Source: Acuticoccus yangtzensis | GTDB taxonomy: Bacteria > Pseudomonadota > Alphaproteobacteria > Rhizobiales > Amorphaceae | DNA length: 64,000 bases | Direction: 5' to 3' | NCBI RefSeq assembly: GCF_001927245.1 | Contig: NZ_MJUX01000001.1 | Coordinates: forward strand, 186,001-250,000 | Shown here: positions 56,404 to 64,000 of the stretch, piece by piece | Layout: each line of letters opens with the position of its first letter | Numbering within the stretch: the first letter of the stretch is position 1 | The notes under the pieces: generated by a model | What the model saw: the letters and a program-made list of their open reading frames with translations, nothing else | Told to the model about the DNA's origin: nothing | Database searches by the model: none | Program-made: the position numbers and the translations under genes

Positions 56404-56949
56404 TCAGCCCACGGCCTCCATCTCGATCTCTTTCAAACCGGCGGCGAACATCTCGGCATTGGCCACGTAGCGCAGCGCCTGCTGGCGTAGCCCCGCAGCC
56501 GTCGCCTCGTCGAGTTGGCGGATCACCTTGCCCGGCGCGCCCACCACCAGGCTGTTGTCCGGGATCTCCTTGCCCTCGGTGATCAACGCCCCCGCGCCGA
56601 TGATGCAATTCTTCCCGATCTTCGCCCCGTTCAGGACGATCGCCCCCATGCCGATGAGCGAATTGTCGCCCACCGTGCAGCCGTGCACGATCGCCCTGTG
56701 GCCGATGGTCACCGTGGTGCCGATCGTCGCCGGAAAGCCGGGGTCGACGTGGATCATCGTGTGCTCTTGGATGTTCGTGCCCGCGCCGACGGTGATCGTC
56801 GTATTGTCGCCCCGCAGCACCGCGCCGAACCACACGCCGACACCCTCGCCCAGCTCCACGTCACCCATCACGTGCGCGCCCGGCGCGATCCAGGCCGAGC
56901 CGTCCGCCGGCAAGCGCGGACGAACGCCGTTCAGTTCATAAAGGGGCAT
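56404..56949 (-). CDS. Gamma-class carbonic anhydrase-family protein
   Basis: A 181-residue left-handed beta-helix protein. Hexapeptide repeats run through the length, and VWFGAVLRGDNTTITVGAGTNIQEHTMIHVD (in parts), GHRAIVHGC and VGAPGKVIRQL carry the family Arg, Asp and metal-binding histidines. Members (YrdA, PaaY, CaiE types) bind Zn or Fe at trimer interfaces. Activity is not assured. It is convergent with cbiB, only 7 bases apart. Confidence 0.88.
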   Translation of the reverse strand: MPLYELNGVRPRLPADGSAWIAPGAHVMGDVELGEGVGVWFGAVLRGDNTTITVGAGTNIQEHTMIHVDPGFPATIGTTVTIGHRAIVHGCTVGDNSLIGMGAIVLNGAKIGKNCIIGAGALITEGKEIPDNSLVVGAPGKVIRQLDEATAAGLRQQALRYVANAEMFAAGLKEIEMEAVG

Positions 56950-57032
56950 GGGGCATCTCCTCAGGCAGGGCCAACCGGCCCCTCGTTTCGTTTGAGGCGA
57001 TGATGAAGCTGGCGGCGCCCGCGTCAACCCGC

Positions 57033-57875
57033 TCAGGTGACGAGGCGGCGCAGGCGCTGGGACAGAAGATCCGTCAGCACCACCGTCGCGATGACGATGA
57101 TCAGGATCGCCGACGCTTCAGGATAATAGAAGCCGCGGATCGATTCGAAGAGCACCTGGCCGATGCCGCCCGCGCCGATCACCCCCAGCACCGTCGCCGA
57201 GCGCACGTTGGATTCGAAGCGGTAGAGCGCATAGCTCAGCCACAGCGGCAGAACCTGCGGGATGACGCCGAAGACCACCTCCTCGATCTTCGTCGCCCCC
57301 GTGGCGCGGATGCCCTCCACCGGATGCGGGTCGATCGCCTCCACCGCCTCCGAGAACAGCTTCGCCAGAATGCCCGTGGTGTGGATGAAGAGCGCCATCA
57401 CCCCCGCGAAGGGGCCGAGACCGACCGCCACCACGAAGAGCACAGCGAAGACGATCTCGTGAATCGCGCGGAAGGCGTCCATCAGGCGGCGCACCGGCTG
57501 CCACACCCACCACGGCACCATGTTGTGCGAGCACAGGATGCCGAACGGCACCGCCGCCGCCACCGCCAGAATGGTGCCCCACAACGCGATCTGCACGGTG
57601 ACGACCATCTCGCGCAGATAATAGTCCCAATCGCGGAAGTTCGGCTCGGTGAACTCCGCCCCATATTGGCGCATGTTGTCGAAGTCGGTGATGAGATAGG
57701 TCCAGCGGTCCATCTCCGCCGGGTACCAGCTCCAGGCGAGGAGCGCCGCGAGGCCGATCCAGATCGCCGCGCCGGACAGCGTCTGCCCCCAGTCCCGCTT
57801 CAACTGCAACGCGATGTCCGTCCCGCCGTGGCGCAGCGGCGCGCCGCCGCCGGATGCCGATGCCCTATCACTCAT
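57033..57875 (-). CDS. phnE: Phosphonate/phosphite ABC transporter permease
   Basis: A 280-residue PhnE-type permease with about six membrane segments; the EAA-like loop reads [39 protein letters not shown] (in parts). It is the last gene of phnC-phnD-phnE. A strong terminator (57955-57981) separates it from phnD. Start ATG 57875 ([10 protein letters not shown]) is preferred to one 31 codons upstream, whose translation would run into the terminator region. Confidence 0.87.
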   Translation of the reverse strand: MSDRASASGGGAPLRHGGTDIALQLKRDWGQTLSGAAIWIGLAALLAWSWYPAEMDRWTYLITDFDNMRQYGAEFTEPNFRDWDYYLREMVVTVQIALWGTILAVAAAVPFGILCSHNMVPWWVWQPVRRLMDAFRAIHEIVFAVLFVVAVGLGPFAGVMALFIHTTGILAKLFSEAVEAIDPHPVEGIRATGATKIEEVVFGVIPQVLPLWLSYALYRFESNVRSATVLGVIGAGGIGQVLFESIRGFYYPEASAILIIVIATVVLTDLLSQRLRRLVT

Positions 57876-57954
57876 CGCCGGTCCCCCTGGCCCCGAAGGG
57901 CGTCCATCCATCGCGGTGCGGCGCCCGTGCTTGGGCGCCCCCCGCCAACAAAAA

Positions 57955-57981
57955 GGCGGCGGGCCCAACCGGCCCGCCGCC
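57955..57981 (-). terminator. Intrinsic terminator between phnD and phnE
   Basis: GGCGGCGGGCC pairs perfectly with GGCCCGCCGCC over 11 bases around a five-base loop, and on the minus strand it is followed by TTTTTGTT. It is 21 bases after the phnD stop and would make the binding protein more abundant than the permease, or leave phnE partly under another promoter. Confidence 0.8.
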
Positions 57982-58002
57982 CGAGGTCGTCAGTTCCGGG
58001 GC

Positions 58003-59001
58003 TCAGCCCTGGGTCTGCGCGGCGATCTCGTCCTCGAAGGCCTTCTTCTGGGCCTCGAGCTCTTCAACCTTCGCGGCCTTGTCGGCGTCGGACAGGCTGT
58101 CGTCGGCCTCGATGCCGGCGATCTCCTTCGACAGCTCCAGAACGCGGATCGGCAGAAGCTGCGCGTCCGACGACTCGCGGAACGGCGCCCAGGCGAGGCC
58201 GGCGAGGACCTCCTTCTCGTGCGCCACGTCACCCGTCGAAGCGTCGGTGCCGTAGGTCAGGAAGAAGGTCTTGATCTTCTCCTTCACGTCGGCCGGCAGG
58301 TCCTTGCGCCACACGATCGGGTCGGACGGGATCAGCGGCGACTTCCAGATCACCTTGATGTTGGCGAAGGCTTCCGGGTTGCCGGCCTCGATGCGCGCCA
58401 GGTTCTCGGTGTTGTTGGTGGCCGCGTCCACCTGGCCGTTCGCCACCGCGAGCGCGTTCGTCTCGTGGTTGGCGTTGCGCACGGTGCGGAAGCAGTCGCG
58501 CGGGTCGATGCCGTTGGCGGCGAAGATGAACGTCGTCGGCACCAGGAAGCCGGACGTGGAGTTGGGATCGCCGATGCCGAAGTTCAGCGACTTGTCGCAG
58601 GTGAGGAGATCCTCGACCGAGTTCAGCGGCGAGTCCTTGTGCGCCAGGATCAGCGACCAGTAGCCGGGGTTGCCGGACCCGTCGACGGTCTGCACGAACA
58701 CTTCACCCTCGGCCCGGTCGACCGCTTCCATGGCCGACTTGTTGCCGTACCAGGCCACCTGCACCTTGTTGAAGCGCATGCCCTCGATGACGCCGGCATA
58801 GTCCGACGCGAAGAAGGCGTTGACCTCCAGGCCGGTCGCGGCCTGCATGTCCTCGAGGAAGGGCTCCCACTGGGCGCGCAGGTTCTGCTGCGACTCGGTG
58901 GAAATGATACCGAAATTGATCTCGGTGACCTCCTGCGCCACGGCCGGGGCCGCGACGGCGAGGGCGAGCGCGGCCGCGCCGACCGTCTTAACGATGTTCA
59001 T
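58003..59001 (-). CDS. phnD: Phosphonate/phosphite ABC transporter binding protein
   Basis: A 332-residue PhnD-family periplasmic protein. MNIVKTVGAAALALAVAAPAVAQE is a Sec signal peptide. The mature start INFGIISTESQQNLRAQWEPFLEDM and FGIGDPNSTSGFLVPTTFIFAANG (in parts) are typical. The C-terminal 50 residues are Glu/Lys/Ala-rich helix. Ligand could be a phosphonate, phosphite or phosphate; no C-P lyase or phosphite dehydrogenase is visible. Confidence 0.9.
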   Translation of the reverse strand: MNIVKTVGAAALALAVAAPAVAQEVTEINFGIISTESQQNLRAQWEPFLEDMQAATGLEVNAFFASDYAGVIEGMRFNKVQVAWYGNKSAMEAVDRAEGEVFVQTVDGSGNPGYWSLILAHKDSPLNSVEDLLTCDKSLNFGIGDPNSTSGFLVPTTFIFAANGIDPRDCFRTVRNANHETNALAVANGQVDAATNNTENLARIEAGNPEAFANIKVIWKSPLIPSDPIVWRKDLPADVKEKIKTFFLTYGTDASTGDVAHEKEVLAGLAWAPFRESSDAQLLPIRVLELSKEIAGIEADDSLSDADKAAKVEELEAQKKAFEDEIAAQTQG

Positions 59002-59036
59002 CGTGCTTCTCCTGATGGGGAATTTTTTGGGGCGGA

Positions 59037-59876
59037 TCAGGCCGTCGCCAGGGACGGGCCGGCGATGATCCCTTCGCGGACGGGGGCCGGGCGGAGCGGC
59101 GCATCGGGCAGCACCAGCTCCTCGGAGGCCTCGCCGTAAAGCTCTCTCAGAAAGTCGTTCGTCAGCGCCGCCGAGGGGCCGTCATAGGCCACCATCCCGT
59201 CGCGCAGCGCGATGGTGCGCGGGCAGTAGCGGCGCGCATATTCCACCTGATGCAGCGATACGACGATGGTGATCCCCTCGTCGCGGTTGATGGCGGCGAG
59301 GGTCTCCATCACCTTCTTGGCGGACGCCGGGTCCAGCGAGGCGATCGGCTCGTCGGCCAGGATCACCTGCGCGTTCTGGACGAGGGCGCGCGCGATGGCC
59401 GCGCGCTGCTGCTGACCGCCCGACAGCGTGGAGGCCCGGCGGCGCGCCGTATGGGCGATCCCCACCCGGTCGAGAGCGGTCAACGCCTTCATCTTCTCCT
59501 CGCGGGTGAAGAGGGCGAACGTGCCGCGCAGAGCCGGGATCTGACCGAGGAAGCCCACCAGCACGTTGGTCAGCACCGAAAGGCGGCTGACGAGGTTGAA
59601 CTGCTGGAAGATCACGCCGACGCCGCCGCGGATCGTCTTGGCCTGCGGCGAGAGGCGGCCGTTCTCCTGCATCACCACGCCGCCGATGCGCACCGAACCG
59701 CCCGTACGGTCGCCGGAGACGAGGCCGGAAATGGTGCGGATGAGGGTCGATTTTCCCGAACCGGAGGCGCCGATGAGCGCCACCATCTCGCCGGTCCCCA
59801 CGTGGACCGACACGCCCTTCAGCGCCGCCTGGCCGCCGAAGGTCTTGGTGATCTGTTCAACGTGAATGTCCGACAT
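59037..59876 (-). CDS. phnC: Phosphonate/phosphite ABC transporter ATP-binding protein
   Basis: A 279-residue ATPase. Walker [30 protein letters not shown], signature LSGGQQQR and Walker B VILADEP are intact and match PhnC. It is the first gene of the importer operon. Its C-terminal 30 residues after FLRELYG are variable. Confidence 0.9.
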   Translation of the reverse strand: MSDIHVEQITKTFGGQAALKGVSVHVGTGEMVALIGASGSGKSTLIRTISGLVSGDRTGGSVRIGGVVMQENGRLSPQAKTIRGGVGVIFQQFNLVSRLSVLTNVLVGFLGQIPALRGTFALFTREEKMKALTALDRVGIAHTARRRASTLSGGQQQRAAIARALVQNAQVILADEPIASLDPASAKKVMETLAAINRDEGITIVVSLHQVEYARRYCPRTIALRDGMVAYDGPSAALTNDFLRELYGEASEELVLPDAPLRPAPVREGIIAGPSLATA

Positions 59877-60222
59877 GGGGCCCTCATGTGACTGAAGACG
59901 CCATAGCGGGTGGATTTAACGGGTTTGCGTAGGTGCGGTGACGGTTCCGTGACAGTCGAACGGATTGCCACGCCGGTCGAAATTCGCCCCCCACCCGCGG
60001 CCGGCGGCACGATCGGCCCCAGTCGTCACCCTTTGCAGCAGATTTTGGCGCCGCTGCCGGCGTTGCGAGCGCGCATGGTGCACATCGCGGCGGGTGGGTG
60101 CGCATCGCGGTGGGTGGGTGCGCGCCAATGCCGCAGAAGCATTGTGCAGACTGCTCAGCCTCGCGCGCCCGCGGCACGGCAGAGGCCGGTGACGCCGGCC
60201 ACGGCAGCGCCTCGCGCGGCGG
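59877..60222. other. Upstream region of phnC with a 20-bp direct repeat
   Basis: 346 bases without a supported gene. It includes two adjacent 20-base copies differing at one base (60084-60103 and 60104-60123) containing GGGTGGG, and should include the phnC promoter. No Pho box (CTGTCAT-type tandem repeat) is evident. Confidence 0.5.
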
Positions 60223-60429
60223 TTAGACGTGCCGTCGGACGGCTTCGTTCAAGAGCTGAAGGACGGTGGCGACGCCGGCGAGGCCGCTCGTCGCGATCTT
60301 GTATTCGATGGCCGCCTGCAGCTCGCTGTCGATCTCGGCTGCGGCCGCCGCCGGGTCGTAGGTGGCATCGAAGTCGCTTGCCGGGTCGTGGTTATCGCCC
60401 TGATGGAAGGGCGGCTTTTGCCTCAACAT
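60223..60429 (-). CDS. Small hypothetical protein
   Basis: A 68-residue acidic-helical protein that I do not recognise; the C-terminal half (LQAAIEYKIATSGLAGVATVLQLLNEAVRRHV, in parts) looks like an amphipathic helix pair. No signal peptide or metal motif. It is on the same strand as phnC and yjbQ and could be independent. Codon composition suits a real gene, but support is otherwise weak. Confidence 0.45.
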   Translation of the reverse strand: MLRQKPPFHQGDNHDPASDFDATYDPAAAAAEIDSELQAAIEYKIATSGLAGVATVLQLLNEAVRRHV

Positions 60430-60531
60430 CTACAAGACCCCTAGAGTCGAACGCCGAACTCTGCGCGACGCTATCAACGCCGAAGCGTGCATGGCAACCT
60501 TGAATACAAACAAAGTTAAACCAATAGTTGC

Positions 60532-60984
60532 TTAGCGACCAATAAAGGTGAGGTCAATGCGGCGATTGCGGCCATTGTCGAGATGCTCGACCAGGTAGAG
60601 CGCCTGCCAGGTGCCGAGGCGCAATGCACCGCCGGCCACCGGCAGCGTCACCGTCGCGCCGGTCAACAGCGCCTTAATATGACCGGGCATGTCGTCCGGC
60701 CCTTCGGTATCGTGGCGGTAGGCGGCGCCCCGCGGGGCGAGCCGTTCGAGAGCGTGAAGGAGGTCGAACCGCACGTCCGGGTCGGCGTTTTCCTGCACGG
60801 TCAGCGAAGCGGTGGTGTGCGACACAATGGCACTGACGACACCGTCCATCAGGCGGTTTTCGCGCACGAAGGCACCAAGGGCGCCGGTCACGTCGGTGAA
60901 GCCGGGGCCGCGGGTCGCAACGTCGATGCGGCCGTGGACGATGCGTTCCACCTGCGCCTCGCCGATCGTCGTATGCGAGATCAA
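60532..60984 (-). CDS. yjbQ: YjbQ/UPF0047-family protein
   Basis: A 150-residue UPF0047 protein. SHTTASLTVQENADPDVRFDLL and YRHDTEGPDDMPGHIKALL (in parts) give the conserved His/Glu/Asp set, and LGTWQALYLVEHLD is the terminal block. E. coli YjbQ has weak thiamine-phosphate synthase activity. It overlaps the upstream gene by four bases, so it is translated with the degP cluster. Confidence 0.9.
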   Translation of the reverse strand: MISHTTIGEAQVERIVHGRIDVATRGPGFTDVTGALGAFVRENRLMDGVVSAIVSHTTASLTVQENADPDVRFDLLHALERLAPRGAAYRHDTEGPDDMPGHIKALLTGATVTLPVAGGALRLGTWQALYLVEHLDNGRNRRIDLTFIGR

Positions 60985-61574
60985 CGCGGCTCCGATGCCA
61001 GGCTGTCCACGAGGGCGCGGAACTGGCGCAGCGCGTAGCCCGTCACTTCGACCGCCTGGTCGATGTCGCGCAGGATCTCGTCGGTCGGGACCGCGGCCGG
61101 CCGAGGCGCGTCGCCGGTCGATGCACCCTCCTCCGATTTGCCGCTTTCGGGCGCGAGAGGCTCGGCGCCCGCGGTGCCGATGCGTGCGTTGCCGGCCGGG
61201 GGCGGGCCCGGCGCTGCCGCAGTGTCTTCGCCGCCGTTGGCGATCCGCTTGATCCGCGCAAGGCGCCGCTCCAGCACCTCGACGCGGGCCTTGAGGCGCC
61301 GGTTTTCAGCCGCGAGACCTGCGGCGGGCGCGTCAGGAGCCTCCGCCGGCACGAGAGTCTCACACGACCAGCCCTCATCGCCCGGCTGACACGACGCGAT
61401 GGCGCCCGTCTCGCGATCGAGCCGCAAGATGTTGGGGCCGGACGGTTCGATCTGGAACCGTCCCTGCTGGGCTTCGGCCGCGACGCTCCCGACCATCACG
61501 GCCAGCGCGAACGACGCCGGTGCGGCGATGAGCCTGAGCGCAGCCCGCGAGCGGTGCCGCGCCGTTCGGCTCAC
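60981..61574 (-). CDS. Exported protein with coiled-coil segment, unknown function
   Basis: A 197-residue protein. An Arg-rich start precedes a hydrophobic stretch and AEA cleavage site (residues 15-35). The mature part begins with RFQIEPSGPNILRLDRETGAIASC, a short beta element with two cysteines (C62 and C70 region), then a 25-residue coiled coil, a low-complexity linker, and a C-terminal helix. I do not recognise it. It overlaps both degP and yjbQ by four bases, so it is probably periplasmic and tied to envelope quality control. Confidence 0.75.
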   Translation of the reverse strand: MSRTARHRSRAALRLIAAPASFALAVMVGSVAAEAQQGRFQIEPSGPNILRLDRETGAIASCQPGDEGWSCETLVPAEAPDAPAAGLAAENRRLKARVEVLERRLARIKRIANGGEDTAAAPGPPPAGNARIGTAGAEPLAPESGKSEEGASTGDAPRPAAVPTDEILRDIDQAVEVTGYALRQFRALVDSLASEPR

Positions 61575-63202
61575 TCCTCGATCCTGAGGGCGGTGAAGCG
61601 CAGCGCGCCGCTCGCACTCGAAAGCGTCAGGAGAGCCGTGTTGCGGTTCCTCTCCTTCAGCGCCGCGATCTGCTCGGCGACCTCTTGGGGCGAGGTCACC
61701 GCCTTCTGGCCGACCTCGATGATCACGTCGCCGGCGCTGATGCGCTTGTCCGCCGCGCCGCTGCCGTCCTCGATGTCGACCACCACGACGCCGGTCACAT
61801 CGTCCTTGATGCTGTAGGCGGCGCGCAGCTCGTCCGTCATCGTGGCGAGCCCCATGCCGAGAAGCGTCACCTTGTCGAGGGTCGCAGGATCGGCGGGCGC
61901 CGGTGTTTCCTCCGGGGCGGCGGGCTCCTCGGCCGCCACCTCCTCGGGGGCGGCGCGCGCCTCGTCCTCGGCGAGAAGACCGATTTCGACCGGAAGGCTC
62001 ACATCCTCGCCGTCGCGCCGCACCACCACGTCCACGGTGGCGCCGACCTCGCTCTGGGCGACGATCAGCGGCAGTTGGCGCATCTCGTTGATGTCGCTGC
62101 CGTTGAAGCTGAGGACGACGTCGCCGGTCTGCAGTCCCGCGGCTTCGGCCGGTCCGCCTTCGGTCACGCCGGCCACGAAGGCCCCGCGCGCCCTGTCGAG
62201 GCCGAGACTTTCGGCAAGCTCGGCGTCCACCGTCTGCAGCCGCACGCCGAGCCAGCCGCGGCGCGTCTCGCCATAGTCGCGCAATTGGCCGATGACGGCG
62301 GTGGCGATCTCCGCCGGGATGGCGAAGCCGATGCCGACCGACCCGCCAGAGCGCGAGATGATCGCCGTGTTGATGCCGACGACGTCACCGTTCATGTCGA
62401 ACAGGGGGCCGCCGGAATTGCCCTGGTTGATGGCCGCGTCGGTCTGAATGAAATTGTCGTAGGGGCCGGAGCGCAGGTTGCGGTTGCGCGCCGACACGAT
62501 GCCGATCGTCACCGTACCGCCGAGGCCGAACGGATTGCCGATCGCCATCACCCAGTCGCCGACGCGGAGCTCTTCGGTGTTGGCGAAGGCGAGCGGGGCC
62601 AGCGGCTCTTCCGGCTCCACCTTCAGGACGGCGATGTCGGTCTTGGGGTCGCGGCCGACGATGACCGCGTCAAGCACGGTGCCGTCGGCGAAGTTCACCA
62701 CCACCGCCTCGGCGTCCTTGATGACGTGGTTGTTGGTGACGACGAAACCGTCCGCCGAGATGACGAAGCCGGAGCCGGTCGACTGCGCCCGGCGCCGCTG
62801 AGGCGGCCCATTTTCGCCGAAGAAGTCCTCGAAGAAGTCGCGGTAGGGTTCTTCGGCGTCGTCGTCGCCCTCCCCCTCGGCGCCCGGCATCGGGGTGGAC
62901 CGCTCGGCCTCGACGCGCTCGGTGGTCGACACGTTCACCACCGAGCCCATGACGTGCTCGGCGAGATCGGCGACGGAGCGGGGGCCGCCGGTGAAGACGT
63001 CGGGCACCTCGATCGCCCCCTCGGGAGGGGTCATCGCGGCGTCCGGATCGGCGGGGACGGGCTGGAGCGGCGCCGGCTGGACCGGCTGGAGGGGGGCGGC
63101 GGCGTCCTGTGCGAACGCCGGGCCCGCCGGGAAGGTCAGCGCAGAGCCGGCCAGAGCCGCGCCGGTGACGGCGGCGCAGACGTGACGAATGATCAGCTTC
63201 AT
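61571..63202 (-). CDS. degP: Periplasmic serine protease Do (DegP/HtrA)
   Basis: A 543-residue HtrA protease. A signal peptide ends near residue 31 (AFA). The catalytic triad is His159 (NNHVIKD), Asp189 (KTDIAVLK) and Ser263 (GNSGGPLFD). Two PDZ domains follow, the first with GWLGVRLQTV, the second after a Glu/Ala/Pro-rich linker. The DUF2065-hflC-type genes upstream form the usual alphaproteobacterial cluster. Confidence 0.94.
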   Translation of the reverse strand: MKLIIRHVCAAVTGAALAGSALTFPAGPAFAQDAAAPLQPVQPAPLQPVPADPDAAMTPPEGAIEVPDVFTGGPRSVADLAEHVMGSVVNVSTTERVEAERSTPMPGAEGEGDDDAEEPYRDFFEDFFGENGPPQRRRAQSTGSGFVISADGFVVTNNHVIKDAEAVVVNFADGTVLDAVIVGRDPKTDIAVLKVEPEEPLAPLAFANTEELRVGDWVMAIGNPFGLGGTVTIGIVSARNRNLRSGPYDNFIQTDAAINQGNSGGPLFDMNGDVVGINTAIISRSGGSVGIGFAIPAEIATAVIGQLRDYGETRRGWLGVRLQTVDAELAESLGLDRARGAFVAGVTEGGPAEAAGLQTGDVVLSFNGSDINEMRQLPLIVAQSEVGATVDVVVRRDGEDVSLPVEIGLLAEDEARAAPEEVAAEEPAAPEETPAPADPATLDKVTLLGMGLATMTDELRAAYSIKDDVTGVVVVDIEDGSGAADKRISAGDVIIEVGQKAVTSPQEVAEQIAALKERNRNTALLTLSSASGALRFTALRIEE

Positions 63203-63224
63203 CGAACTCCTCCCAGCACCGCCC

Positions 63225-63413
63225 TCAAGCGGCCCTTACGATCCAAACCAAGAGAACGCCGACGACCGCCGCGGCGAGCCCGGCCATGCGCAAGACATCA
63301 TCCGGGGTCGTCATCATTCTGGACATCATGTCCCGCATCGCGCCTGGAGCGAGCGCATAGAGCGCCCCCTCCAATACTAGCACGAGGCCGAGGGCCGAGA
63401 CGAGATCACTCAC
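63225..63413 (-). CDS. DUF2065 small membrane protein
   Basis: A 62-residue protein with two membrane segments (residues 5-22 and 40-58). LGLVLVLEGALYALAPGAMRDMM matches DUF2065 proteins, which are usually encoded between hflC and degP or near hflC and purA. It overlaps hflC by four bases. Function unknown. Confidence 0.85.
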   Translation of the reverse strand: MSDLVSALGLVLVLEGALYALAPGAMRDMMSRMMTTPDDVLRMAGLAAAVVGVLLVWIVRAA

Positions 63414-64000
63414 TCTTGAGTTGTGGATTCGTCCGCGGTGCCCGGCGCCTCGGCATCGGCCGCCTCGTCCTCTGCCGCGGGCGCGTCGACCGCCGGCGCA
63501 GGAGCGGTGTCAGTCGCCGCCTCGGTGGCCGCCTCGTCCTCGGGGGCGGACATCGCAGGGATGTCCTCCTGCGGGATCGGCGCGGGGGCCGTACCGCCGA
63601 GGTCGATGGCCGGAGCCGCGGTGGCCGTCGCCGGAGCGGCGGTGCTCGTCGCCGGCGCGGCGGTGTCAGAGGTCGCCGCGTCGGCGGTGTCGCCGCCCGC
63701 GGTGTCGCTGGCGAGACCCTCGACCTCCAGCGGAGGAACGACCACGGGCGCCACCGGAGTGACGGCGCCGGCCAGATCCTCGATCTCGCGGCGCACCTCG
63801 CTCGGGTCCGCCCCGGACGGCGGCGTCGACAGGAAGGAGGACCGAGCCTCGCCTCCGCTCTCACCACCGCCGGTGCCCGTACCGGCCTCGCCCGTCACGC
63901 CCTCGCCGGTTGCCGGGGCCGCCCGGCGCACGGCGCCGCGCGGGTCGCCGAAGTAGCGGAAGAAGTCCGAATCCGGCGACAGGACGAGGCGCGTGTCCTG
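63410..64000 (-). CDS. hflC: HflC protease modulator, C-terminal part (5' end outside the window)
   Basis: The frame is open to base 64000. The first residues read LVLSPDSDFFRYFG, the end of the SPFH protein HflC, which with HflK controls FtsH. After it there are about 170 extra residues, mostly Ala, Thr, Pro, Glu and Asp with no predicted fold. The usual HflC ends near the FFRYF block or within 30 residues. Gene order hflC-DUF2065-degP supports the call. Confidence 0.82.
   Translation of the reverse strand, partial: QDTRLVLSPDSDFFRYFGDPRGAVRRAAPATGEGVTGEAGTGTGGGESGGEARSSFLSTPPSGADPSEVRREIEDLAGAVTPVAPVVVPPLEVEGLASDTAGGDTADAATSDTAAPATSTAAPATATAAPAIDLGGTAPAPIPQEDIPAMSAPEDEAATEAATDTAPAPAVDAPAAEDEAADAEAPGTADESTTQE

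Noticed and set aside
60223-60429. Toxin-antitoxin component
   Set aside because: No partner gene or antitoxin-like DNA-binding motif is adjacent; kept only as a weak hypothetical gene.

Overview
The window is 64 kb of high-GC chromosomal DNA with dense, short-spaced genes. Its core genes point to an alphaproteobacterium, most likely order Hyphomicrobiales: a divergent phyR / nepR-ecfG general stress response locus, tig-clpP-clpX-lon-hupB in that order, glnB-glnA, hflC-DUF2065-degP, and a cobC/cbiB pair. Genus cannot be fixed from sequence alone. No insertion sequence, prophage, integrase or CRISPR array was seen.

Layout. (1) 1-4362, plus strand: the 3' part of an ABC importer (binding protein, permease, ATPase) overlapping a gene for a guanidine hydrolase-type ureohydrolase, then a small His-rich protein. 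I read this as guanidine uptake and hydrolysis. (2) 4511-8560: an RTX-repeat protein, a YcaQ/AlkX-like DNA glycosylase, a YfcG-like glutathione transferase and a MaoC hydratase. (3) 8623-21409, minus strand: a catabolic island matching the oxidative D-apionate pathway. It has a D-apionate lactonase candidate, a CUT1-type sugar ABC importer, a 2-hydroxyacid dehydrogenase, an HpcH/HpaI aldolase, a GntR/FCD regulator, a DUF1537 kinase (OiaK type), a RuBisCO-like protein (OiaX type) and ApnO. Two matching 13-bp palindromes sit at the two promoter regions and are good candidates for the GntR operator. (4) 21686-24148: a five-domain GH5 cellulase. (5) 24223-32991: a zinc alcohol dehydrogenase, then a hydantoin-utilisation island (polar-amino-acid-type ABC importer, N-carbamoyl-D-amino-acid hydrolase, flavin reductase-like protein, D-hydantoinase, hydantoin racemase). 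(6) 32992-33549: a non-coding array of at least fifteen 17-bp tandem repeats. (7) 33550-42879: a secreted unknown protein, a class II CPD photolyase, the general stress response locus with a palindromic bidirectional EcfG promoter, an HWE sensor kinase, and YihY/BrkB and AI-2E membrane proteins. (8) 43031-50715: hupB, lon, clpX, clpP, tig (with a His-rich tail) and tRNA-Leu. (9) 50751-56396: nnr, glnB (sigma-54 promoter), glnA, cobC, cbiB. (10) 56404-64000: gamma carbonic anhydrase, phnCDE importer, and a degP/hflC envelope quality-control cluster running off the right edge.

Together the accessory regions describe a scavenger of unusual nitrogen and carbon sources (guanidine, hydantoins, phosphonate or phosphite, plant apiose derivatives, cellulose). 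The features most worth follow-up are the guanidine hydrolase with its His-rich neighbour, the apionate island with its shared operator, the 17-bp repeat array, and several intergenic palindromes.
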